From Bacteroidota bacterium (GTDB taxonomy: Bacteria; Bacteroidota; Bacteroidia; Chitinophagales; Saprospiraceae), in the NCBI GenBank assembly GCA_011321935.1, contig DROJ01000527.1, positions 1 to 38,835 on the forward strand: a stretch of DNA of 38,835 bases. The letters run 5' to 3'. Below are positions 32,207 to 38,835 of this stretch, piece after piece; the first letter of the stretch is position 1; the number at the start of each line of letters is the position of its first letter. The notes under the pieces are model-generated. The model did not search any database. It was not told the origin of the DNA and worked only from the letters and a program-made list of their open reading frames with translations. Made by a program: the position numbers and the translations under genes.

Positions 32207-32358
32207 GTCTTCAGTCTTCAGTCTTCAGTCTATCAGTCCGCAGTCCGCAGTCCGCAGTCTGGTCCAAGATAGCACTCAGATGCTGAATGCTATCTCGAAC
32301 GAGACTGCGGACTGTGGACTGCGGACTGCGGACTGCGGACTGATAGACTGAAGACTGA
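32207..32358. repeat. Inverted heptamer array (CAGTCTT/CAGTCCG) filling a convergent gap
   Basis: From the base after the DksA-type stop, CAGTCTT and CAGTCCG heptamers run to about 32260. A central hairpin GATAGCA...TGCTATC follows. Complementary heptamers (CGGACTG, AAGACTG) then run to 32358, the base before the stop of the minus-strand gene. The array therefore spans exactly from stop to stop and probably acts as a two-way terminator. Confidence 0.95.
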
Positions 32359-33168
32359 CTATGGTACCATGACATACCCGTTGGAGGCCATTTCGGCAAA
32401 ATCATCGAACTCGACCCACAGGTAGCCGTTGCTGGCCCACCTTGTGCCCCACGAGCTGAGAATTTCAAAAGACTCCAGTTCGAGGTTGTAGCCGACGACT
32501 ATGAAAGTGAAAGTCTGCCGTTGTTCCTTGTTGAGGGAAGTATAAAAATGGGTCTGTTTCAGGTTTTTGAATTCCTCCGGCACGCGCAGTTCCACGATGA
32601 CGGGGTTGCCGCGCATCAGCGCCTTTTGCACCTCGAATATTTTTTGGCTTTTGCGCTTTTCCGCATTGAAAATGTGGAGGTAATTGGAAATGCCGTACAA
32701 GTCGTCTTCTTTGATTTTGGTCGGCATGTTTTTGGCGTCGTAAGGCATCACATCTGCGCTGACCGTACCTTTTACCGCCAAGATGCGCAGCGCGTTTTTG
32801 ATGTCCCTCCTTTGCTGGGTATAGAGTTTTTGGGCGAGGAAGTCGGGGCTGAGGTTGACCTTGTAATTCTTTTCAAAATTGTGGTAAAATTCGAGGCAAG
32901 TGGCCAGCGTGTAGCTGGTAACAGTGCCCCTTTCGCCGACCTTCCGCGGGGGCATGAAATAGGGTTTGACACTCTGCTCGTTGAGCATGGACTTGGCATT
33001 GCTGCCGATGCCCGGCATGATGGCCATCATCTGGTCTATCATTTCCGGCGAACTGATGCCGATGGATTCGCCTTTTACGGTGAAGTCGGCTAAATTATCA
33101 ATTTGAGCGGAAAGGGAAAGGATGGAAACGGCCACAAAAAAAGTGGCCAGCAAAAATCGGAATGACAT
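32359..33168 (-). CDS. Secreted papain-fold (C1A-like) protein lacking catalytic residues
   Basis: 269 residues from the ATG at 33168. An upstream in-frame ATG at 33231 would bury the signal peptide behind 21 polar residues. Signal peptide: FRFLLATFFVAVSILSLSAQ. The layout follows papain-like peptidases. ERGTVTSYTLATCLEF (79-94) aligns with QGSCGSCWAF, FTFIVVGYNLE (220-230) with the HAVxVVGY strand, and FEILSSWGTRWASNGYLWV with IKNSWGxxWGxxGY. At the catalytic positions Cys becomes Tyr 86, His becomes Phe 220, Asn becomes Ser 238 and the oxyanion Gln becomes Arg 80. It should therefore be a non-peptidase binding or structural protein. It has a long leader and a candidate promoter at 33299-33331. 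The alignment was made by eye. Confidence 0.62.
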   Translation of the reverse strand: MSFRFLLATFFVAVSILSLSAQIDNLADFTVKGESIGISSPEMIDQMMAIMPGIGSNAKSMLNEQSVKPYFMPPRKVGERGTVTSYTLATCLEFYHNFEKNYKVNLSPDFLAQKLYTQQRRDIKNALRILAVKGTVSADVMPYDAKNMPTKIKEDDLYGISNYLHIFNAEKRKSQKIFEVQKALMRGNPVIVELRVPEEFKNLKQTHFYTSLNKEQRQTFTFIVVGYNLELESFEILSSWGTRWASNGYLWVEFDDFAEMASNGYVMVP

Positions 33169-33613
33169 GAAAAAGGATGTTTTTGTTTTTGGAAAATGTG
33201 TTGCGGAAGGAGAACGAATAAGAGGCCGCATTTCTTATAAACCGACCACCGGGAAGCTGTGCCAACAGTCAATTTTACAAAAAATAAAGCTAGTCCATCA
33301 AATGTAATGCTGCCTCTGTGCCCCTCGCAAAGGCGCAAAGGCGCTAAGTATTCAGGGTCAGCGTTCCTTGCATTTGGTACACCACCTTTTATTTCATAAA
33401 ACCTCTATGTGGAATCAGAAAAAGATGCCACTCCTATTTGACATCCGATTTAACCTCCCGTTCAAATTGCAAACCAGGCCATCCCTCTGCCTATATATTT
33501 TGTCGTTTATCAGTTAATTAAGGAAAAGAAAAAGGTATTTTTTTATCTGCTGAAAAAAAATAGCCTTCTTTTGTATGCTATTCTAAAAGTTCATTTTCCA
33601 AAAACTTGCACCA
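33169..33613. other. Divergent intergenic region with CGCAAAGG repeat
   Basis: About 445 bp between the papain-fold gene (minus) and a small secreted-protein gene (plus). It contains a repeat CGCAAAGGCGCAAAGG followed by CGCTAAG (33326-33348), related in wording to the CGCAAGG region at 13.5-14.1 kb, and a minus-strand promoter candidate overlapping it. The section 33360-33613 is AT-rich with no clear -7 element for the plus-strand gene. Confidence 0.6.
33299..33331 (-). promoter_or_regulatory. Minus-strand promoter for the papain-fold gene, -33 element inside a repeat
   Basis: On the minus strand TTTG (33331-33328), a 21-nt spacer and TACATTTG (33306-33299) match the Bacteroidota consensus. 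The TTTG is the complement of CAAA in the CGCAAAGG repeat. The predicted start is near 33292, about 125 nt before the ATG. Confidence 0.55.
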
Positions 33614-34033
33614 ATGAAAAAAAACAAGCTGTTCGTTTTATTTTTATTCATCTCTTTCACTACCTTTGTCCACGCACAACAGCCAGCCCACACTCACATT
33701 TCCATTGACAGCCGTTTGTACCAAGCATTCGATAGCGGCTATCTGGAAAATTTAATAACTGAGAACCCTTTCCTTTTAAATCGTTGGAATTTTTATCTTG
33801 ACAACTCATGGTATGTCGCCGATCTCCCCCCAGAGAAAGATAACGGCACTCTCCCGGTCATTCAAATTGATGACCTGGACAACATCAACATCTTTCTTCT
33901 CGAAAAAGAACAGCACCTCAAAAAGGATTGGGACAGAGCAAGAACCTACCGGATAAAAAATACCGACCTCGTGCTGGTTTGCGAACCGGGCAAAAATTTT
34001 ACAGAAAAACTCAACAAGCACCTGAATCGGTAA
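33614..34033 (+). CDS. Small secreted protein, function unknown
   Basis: 139 residues with a clear signal peptide (KLFVLFLFISFTTFVHAQ, cleavage after about residue 21). The mature part of about 118 residues has no Cys pair, no lipobox and no T9SS tail, and contains YLENLITENPFLLNRWNFYLDNSWYV and LPVIQIDDLDNINIFLLEKE (split here at a proline-poor boundary), giving mixed helix and strand character. I do not recognise the family. It is probably periplasmic. It stands alone, with about 360 bp before the next gene and no evident terminator. Confidence 0.68.
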   Translation: MKKNKLFVLFLFISFTTFVHAQQPAHTHISIDSRLYQAFDSGYLENLITENPFLLNRWNFYLDNSWYVADLPPEKDNGTLPVIQIDDLDNINIFLLEKEQHLKKDWDRARTYRIKNTDLVLVCEPGKNFTEKLNKHLNR

Positions 34034-34392
34034 CCTCTAAAGCCCTTGCCAAAAACCCCCATTTAATTTTACAAGCCGGCATAAGAATCTACATCCACAA
34101 AGGACTGTCCCGAATGTACTCGCAAATGACAGCCCATTGATATCCCTGAACATTTACGAACTGGCCTACTGGCTTGTGCGCAATCAATATTGCCCAACAA
34201 GTTGAGCAGCTTTTTTTCATTTTGAAGAATGAAAGAAGCTTGAACCGAACAGTTTGCCTTGGTTTTCTATTATATGAAATATCAATCAAGTATAGTCCTA
34301 TCAACCGATTTTTGATGTTGTAACGAGTTGCGCAAAAACCAGAGGGACTGTATTCTTTAATACAAAACTCACTCATTACACACCTTTGCATT
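34034..34392. other. Intergenic region without recognised features
   Basis: About 360 bp. An antisense frame (34089-34445, minus) overlaps the signal peptide of the next gene and has no coding support. CACCTTTG at 34381-34388 differs from the -7 consensus at its first base and lies only 5 nt from the ATG, too close to serve the gene. I see no repeat array here. Confidence 0.45.
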
Positions 34393-37300
34393 ATGAAATT
34401 GAACGCTACTTTAACCACCATTTTCACACTTTCTGTTTCAATCATTTTTGGGCAGAACTATACCATGGATGCCTCCCTCACGCAGGTCAATGACTGTTCC
34501 GGCTTCTTTTTGGACAGCGGAGGGAGCGGCCCGTATGGCCCGAACGAAAACTTTGTGACCACCATCTGTCCGCAGGGAACAGGGGGCACCCACGTCCAGC
34601 TTGTTTTCAGCAGCCCGCAAATAGAACCAGGCGACGAACTTTGCTTCTTTGACGGACCCGATGTTTTATCCCCCTCGCTCGGTTGTGTCAGTGACTTTAC
34701 GGTAGGGGCTGCATTCATTATCCAAGCCACTGCGGCAAATCCCAGCGGCTGCCTCACCCTCACTTTCAACTCCGATGCTTCAGGTGAAGGAGACGGCTGG
34801 AGCGCCGACATCAACTGCATCCCTGCCTGCCAGACCATCCTCTCCGTCCTCGACCACTCCGACCCAGCGGTAGAACCTGTGGACACCGGATGGATTGACA
34901 TCTGCCCCGGCGACCGCGTCTTTTTCTGGGGCAGAGGGGCATACCCGCAAAACAACCTGACCTATAACCACTCCGACCTGACCAGCGACTTTGAATGGGA
35001 TTTTGGCGACGGTGCCAATACCGCCGGCCCTACCGTTTCCCATGTTTTTGAAGAGCCGGGAGGCTATGTGGTACAGCTTACCATCACCGACCAACTTGGC
35101 TGCAAAAACACCAATTTCCTGAGCCAAAGGGTACGGGTAGCACCGAGGCCCGATTTCGAAATTGCTTCAGCACTTGGCCAGATTTGCTCCGGCGATACCG
35201 TCCAGCTCAATGCAATGGTGGACAGCCTGGACGCCAACCACACAGTGTCGGTCGGCCCAGGAACCGGGGGTTTCCAGGTATCCGGCATCCGTTCCGACTC
35301 GCTCCCACTGCCCGACGGCAACGGCTCTTCTTACCAAACTACCATCTCCTTTTCCGACTTTTCGCCCGGCCAATTGCTGACCGACATCAACGACCTTGAA
35401 GGTATTTGGGTCAACATGGAACACTCTTGGATGCGCGACCTGCAGATAAATTTGACCTGCCCAAATGGGCAATCCGCGATTTTGCACGACCACCCCGGAC
35501 AGACGGGCGGAGAGGTTTTTCTTGGAATCCCTTTTGAAAATGACGAAAATCTAATAGAGCCGATACCGGGCACCGGAGCAGATTATGGCTGGCAAGTAAA
35601 CCCCGACTATAGCTACACTTGGATAGAATATGCCAATGTCTTTGTTCCGAGCACCTTGCCCTCAGGCAGTTACGAGTCATTTGAACCGCTCGAAAATTTT
35701 CTGGGCTGCCCCCTGAACGGAGCATGGACCATTGAAGTAACCGACCTGTGGCAGATAGATAACGGCTTTATCTTTTCTTGGTCCATTGATTTCAACCAAG
35801 ACCTCTACCCCGAAATAGAAACCTTCTCTCCCTCTTTGGTAGATTGGGAGTGGAACGACCACCCATCCGTCTTTTTTGAAACCCCCGATTCGATAGCTGC
35901 AGCCCCTGCCAATGCAGGGGAAGTGGCCTATTCATTTACCGTCAACGATGAGTTTGGCTGCACTTGGGACACCTCCATCAGCATTCAGGTCTTACCGTTT
36001 TTGCACCCAGACTGCTATAGCTGTGCCGACCTCATCAGCCCCCTTCCCGACACCACCATCTGCAACGGGGACATGGTTCAGTTGAATGTTGAATCACCTG
36101 TCAGCGACCCCGAAATCACTTTTGAATCATACGACGACTATCCCATCGGTGCAGGCAACCACCCGCCTGCCAACCCATATTCTTCGACCATCAACGTCAA
36201 TTCCATCAACCCTGCCACCATCAATGACCCCTTGGTTGACATCGTTTCCATCTGTTTAGATTTGGAAACAGATTTCGATGCCGATATCCAGCTTTTTATC
36301 CAATCGCCCAGCGGGCAAATGATGGCACTCTCAACCAATAACGGCGGCAGCGGCGACAATTATACCCAAACCTGTTTCACCCCAACGGCAGCCCAGAACA
36401 TCGCATTGGCCTCGGCACCTTTTACCGGCAATTTCCAACCGGAAGGCAACTGGGCATTTTTAACGGGCTCGCCCATAAACGGGGCCTGGTCATTGCGGGT
36501 CTCCGACCAGTTTGCCCCAAATGTTTTTGGCAACCTCAACTGGTGGAGCATCACCTTCCGCTCGGCCAACGAAATCGAATATTCCTGGTCGAACACAGCT
36601 ACACTTTCCTGCAACGATTGCCCCGACCCAATGGCATCACCTACCAACAGCACCAACTACGTCGTCACTGCCAACGACCAGATGGGCTGCCAAACGGACC
36701 AACCCGTCAACGTCAACGTACTCAACCTTTTTGACGCACCTACGGTGCAATGTCAGGACATGATCGGGGGAAAAATAAAAGTGGAATGGAACGACCAAAA
36801 CCCCGGTGCTACCTATGAAATAAATGTAAACGGCACAGGATGGGTGCCCCCCAACAACGGCGGCCTTTCCCACATCATTGACGGGCTTGTCATTGGCAGC
36901 CAAGTTGATGTGGAGGTGCGCGTCGCAGTGTCGGGCACTACCTGCATTGCCGCAATTGGCACTTCATCTTGCCAGTACCTTTTGTGCCCCTTGGACATTG
37001 TTCCAAACCCGGCGCCCCCCTATTTTGTGAGCTGCACCGACGACTGCGACGGCGCCCTCCAACTTGATGTTTTCAACGGCGTCCTTCCTTTTTCGTTCAA
37101 TGTCACCAACACTGACACCGGCGACTCTTTCACCCAAACGAACGGCAACCTTTCGGGGCTTTGTGTGGGCAATTACCAAGTCGTCGTAACCGACGCCACA
37201 GGCTGCGCCGAAACTTTTTTATTTGAAATAATGAACCCCGAGCCCTTAATAGTGACTGCCGTCCAGGACAGCCCCGTCAGTTGTTTCGGGGGCAGTGACG

Positions 37301-38835
37301 GCACTGCTTCCGCCACCGCATCGGGAGGTACCGGCACTATCACTTTCATGTGGAGCGACCTCAACATGACCGTCGGCCAACAAATAGCCAACCTCCCTGC
37401 TGGCCCAATAACAGTGACTGCCACCGATGCCAACGGATGCCAAGCATCGGCCACTGCCACCATCGGGCAAAACGATGCCGTCACCCTCGGTTTTACAGCC
37501 ACGCCTGTCAATTGTTTGGGAGGAAACGACGGAACGGCAACCGTCCTCCCCACGGGCGGAACAGGCGCTTATACCTACCAATGGAGCGGCGGGGCAACTC
37601 CCAGTGAGCAGACCGCAACAGCCCTCGAATCGGGCAACTATTCAGTCACCGTGGAAGACTCAAACGGATGCCAAGCCTTTGGGAATGTGGACGTTGGCGA
37701 GCCAATGGACGGGCTGGTCATTTCTGCTTCGCAAACGGTAAGAAGCTGCTTTGGGCTTAACCAGAGCGAGGCTACGGCAACCGCAAATGGAGGCACTCCG
37801 CCCTATTCTTACAGTTGGTTCCCCTCCGGTCAGACCGACCCCACTGCGACAGGGCTGCCCGTTGGCGTTTTTACGGTCGAAGTGACCGATGCACTTGGCT
37901 GCACGGCAGAGGAATCAGTCAGCATCGAGCAGTGGGACATGATTGATATTTCGATGGCCGCTACCCCTCCCACCTGCTTTGACGGCTCAGATGGGGCGAT
38001 GGGCGTCATCCAAACGACCGGAGGCGCCGGCACTTACTCCTACCAATGGAACAACGGCGACCAAGACGACTTCATCAACGGCCTGCAGGGCGGCCTCCTT
38101 TATACGGTGACCGTTTCCGACATGCAGGGCTGCGAAGGAGTAAAATCAAGGCTGCTCGAAAACCCGCCCCGCATGGAACCGACCGCAGAAATCACGGACG
38201 CCCTCTGCAATGGATCGCAAGACGGCACCGTCCTGATTGCCGGCGTGGACAATGCCAACGGCAACGTCTCATTCCAATGGGACGCCGCAGCCAACAACCA
38301 GACCTCAGCGATGGCTTTTGACCTGGGCGCAGGCACTTACAGCGTGGTCATAACGGATGACAATGACTGCCAGGTCACTGAAATTTACGAAGTGAAAGAA
38401 CCCGACGCCATCGAAGTGGATTTCACGGCGACCGACAACGACTGCTTTGGGGCAATGGAAGGTGCTGTTGATACCGACGTGAGTGGGGGCACACCGGGCT
38501 ATAATTTTTTGTGGTCAAACAATGCCACCTCCGGTAAATTGACCAACATCCTTTCGGGCATCTATTTCGTCTCCATCACCGACTCCCACGGCTGCCTAAA
38601 AGAAGATTCCGTTTTCGTGGACCAGCCCGACCCTGTTTTTATCAATATTGAGGTCAATGATGTTTCTTGTTTTGGTGAAATGGACGGCTCCATTACCATC
38701 AACACAACGGGCGGCACCCCGCCATTTACTTACAGCCTCGACAATGACCGCTTTTTCGGGAGCAATACCCTGATTGCCCTCCTCGCCGATGATTACCCTG
38801 TTTTTCTGATGGACGCCAAAGACTGCCTTTATACC
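34393..38835 (+). CDS. Third giant secreted multidomain protein, 3' end outside the window
   Basis: The frame from the ATG at 34393 is open for 1481 codons to the last base. Residues 1-21 form a signal peptide (TLTTIFTLSVSIIFGQ). Residues about 25-140 form a CUB-like domain (VTTICPQGTGG, GDELCFFDGPD, GCLTLTFNSDAS). Residues about 170-230 form a PKD domain (FEWDFGDGAN). Two proprotein-convertase P-type beta domains follow at about 313-466 (EHSWMRDLQINLTCPNGQ, LNGAWTIEVTD) and 597-723 (FDADIQLFIQSPSGQ, NGAWSLRVSD). A fibronectin-like segment lies at about 780-855. From about 880 to the edge there are eight SprB-type repeats (CFGGSDGTA, GGTPPYSYSW, NGCQA), the eighth cut off. P domains usually accompany peptidases, but no protease domain is visible. 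A T9SS tail is expected beyond the edge. It is probably a surface adhesin. Confidence 0.92.
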   Translation, partial: MKLNATLTTIFTLSVSIIFGQNYTMDASLTQVNDCSGFFLDSGGSGPYGPNENFVTTICPQGTGGTHVQLVFSSPQIEPGDELCFFDGPDVLSPSLGCVSDFTVGAAFIIQATAANPSGCLTLTFNSDASGEGDGWSADINCIPACQTILSVLDHSDPAVEPVDTGWIDICPGDRVFFWGRGAYPQNNLTYNHSDLTSDFEWDFGDGANTAGPTVSHVFEEPGGYVVQLTITDQLGCKNTNFLSQRVRVAPRPDFEIASALGQICSGDTVQLNAMVDSLDANHTVSVGPGTGGFQVSGIRSDSLPLPDGNGSSYQTTISFSDFSPGQLLTDINDLEGIWVNMEHSWMRDLQINLTCPNGQSAILHDHPGQTGGEVFLGIPFENDENLIEPIPGTGADYGWQVNPDYSYTWIEYANVFVPSTLPSGSYESFEPLENFLGCPLNGAWTIEVTDLWQIDNGFIFSWSIDFNQDLYPEIETFSPSLVDWEWNDHPSVFFETPDSIAAAPANAGEVAYSFTVNDEFGCTWDTSISIQVLPFLHPDCYSCADLISPLPDTTICNGDMVQLNVESPVSDPEITFESYDDYPIGAGNHPPANPYSSTINVNSINPATINDPLVDIVSICLDLETDFDADIQLFIQSPSGQMMALSTNNGGSGDNYTQTCFTPTAAQNIALASAPFTGNFQPEGNWAFLTGSPINGAWSLRVSDQFAPNVFGNLNWWSITFRSANEIEYSWSNTATLSCNDCPDPMASPTNSTNYVVTANDQMGCQTDQPVNVNVLNLFDAPTVQCQDMIGGKIKVEWNDQNPGATYEINVNGTGWVPPNNGGLSHIIDGLVIGSQVDVEVRVAVSGTTCIAAIGTSSCQYLLCPLDIVPNPAPPYFVSCTDDCDGALQLDVFNGVLPFSFNVTNTDTGDSFTQTNGNLSGLCVGNYQVVVTDATGCAETFLFEIMNPEPLIVTAVQDSPVSCFGGSDGTASATASGGTGTITFMWSDLNMTVGQQIANLPAGPITVTATDANGCQASATATIGQNDAVTLGFTATPVNCLGGNDGTATVLPTGGTGAYTYQWSGGATPSEQTATALESGNYSVTVEDSNGCQAFGNVDVGEPMDGLVISASQTVRSCFGLNQSEATATANGGTPPYSYSWFPSGQTDPTATGLPVGVFTVEVTDALGCTAEESVSIEQWDMIDISMAATPPTCFDGSDGAMGVIQTTGGAGTYSYQWNNGDQDDFINGLQGGLLYTVTVSDMQGCEGVKSRLLENPPRMEPTAEITDALCNGSQDGTVLIAGVDNANGNVSFQWDAAANNQTSAMAFDLGAGTYSVVITDDNDCQVTEIYEVKEPDAIEVDFTATDNDCFGAMEGAVDTDVSGGTPGYNFLWSNNATSGKLTNILSGIYFVSITDSHGCLKEDSVFVDQPDPVFINIEVNDVSCFGEMDGSITINTTGGTPPFTYSLDNDRFFGSNTLIALLADDYPVFLMDAKDCLYT

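Noticed and set aside
34089-34445. 118-codon minus-strand frame
   Set aside because: It overlaps the signal-peptide region of the giant gene at 34393, has no recognisable family and no promoter.

Overview
The window comes from a gliding-type member of the Bacteroidota, most likely class Saprospiria or a close relative. Three things point there. (1) Very large secreted proteins carry SprB-type repeats and both kinds of type IX secretion (T9SS) sorting domain: a type A tail at the end of the 1555-residue protein and a CHU_C/type B tail at the end of the 2029-residue protein. (2) Promoters match the Bacteroidota consensus (TTTG, about 18-21 nt, TANNTTTG), and starts lack Shine-Dalgarno sequences. 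(3) Several gene sets are typical of the phylum: sdhA-sdhB, gcvH-vanZ-tonB, and type B L31 next to an alternative GlmU-like protein. The genus cannot be fixed from the sequence alone.

Layout. 1-1.15 kb: last codons of sdhA, an intergenic repeat array, sdhB and a terminator. 1.38-13.45 kb: a surface-protein block with a 2029-residue type B T9SS protein, a 51-residue membrane protein under a textbook promoter, an 8-strand-type outer-membrane barrel, and a 1555-residue SprB-repeat protein with a type A tail. 13.46-14.1 kb: a large direct-plus-inverted repeat region. 14.28-17.53 kb: two tandem secreted CotH-family proteins. 17.6-19.2 kb: a YheT-type hydrolase and a lipocalin-like lipoprotein. 19.27-22.27 kb (minus): recQ translationally coupled to a glycosyltransferase. 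22.34-22.55 kb: five 43-bp tandem repeats upstream of recQ. 22.66-23.63 kb (minus): a surface lipoprotein. 24.0-25.3 kb: pepT. 25.36-27.09 kb (minus): gcvH, vanZ-like and tonB. 27.24-30.0 kb: a small minus-strand ORF with its own terminator, then rpmE2, a GlmU-like protein and a coupled methyltransferase-like protein. 30.28-33.2 kb: an NAD(P)-binding protein, a probably truncated carboxypeptidase-regulatory-domain protein, a long inverted repeat, a DksA-type protein and a papain-fold pseudoenzyme. 33.6-38.8 kb: a small secreted protein, then a third giant secreted protein (at least 1481 residues) that is still open at the right edge.

How the genes fit together. Primary metabolism and housekeeping (succinate dehydrogenase, glycine cleavage H protein, ribosomal L31, RecQ, PepT, amino-sugar nucleotide synthesis) are interleaved with cell-envelope functions: T9SS cargo, a TonB energiser, lipoproteins with acidic export signals, and a barrel. 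The giant proteins are probably exported by T9SS and displayed or released as adhesins; the T9SS machinery itself is not in this window.

The most unusual feature is the intergenic DNA. Many gene boundaries are filled, often from the base after a stop codon to within 5-20 nt of the next start, by arrays of short words (7-15 bp). The words run first in direct orientation, then as reverse complements around a central loop. Different loci use different words but the same architecture. In two places the array supplies the last codons of the neighbouring gene. A second class is a 20-bp palindromic element, tandemly amplified upstream of recQ and present again, with a 36-bp flanking duplication, at 31 kb. 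I regard these elements as the best candidate for something under-described here.
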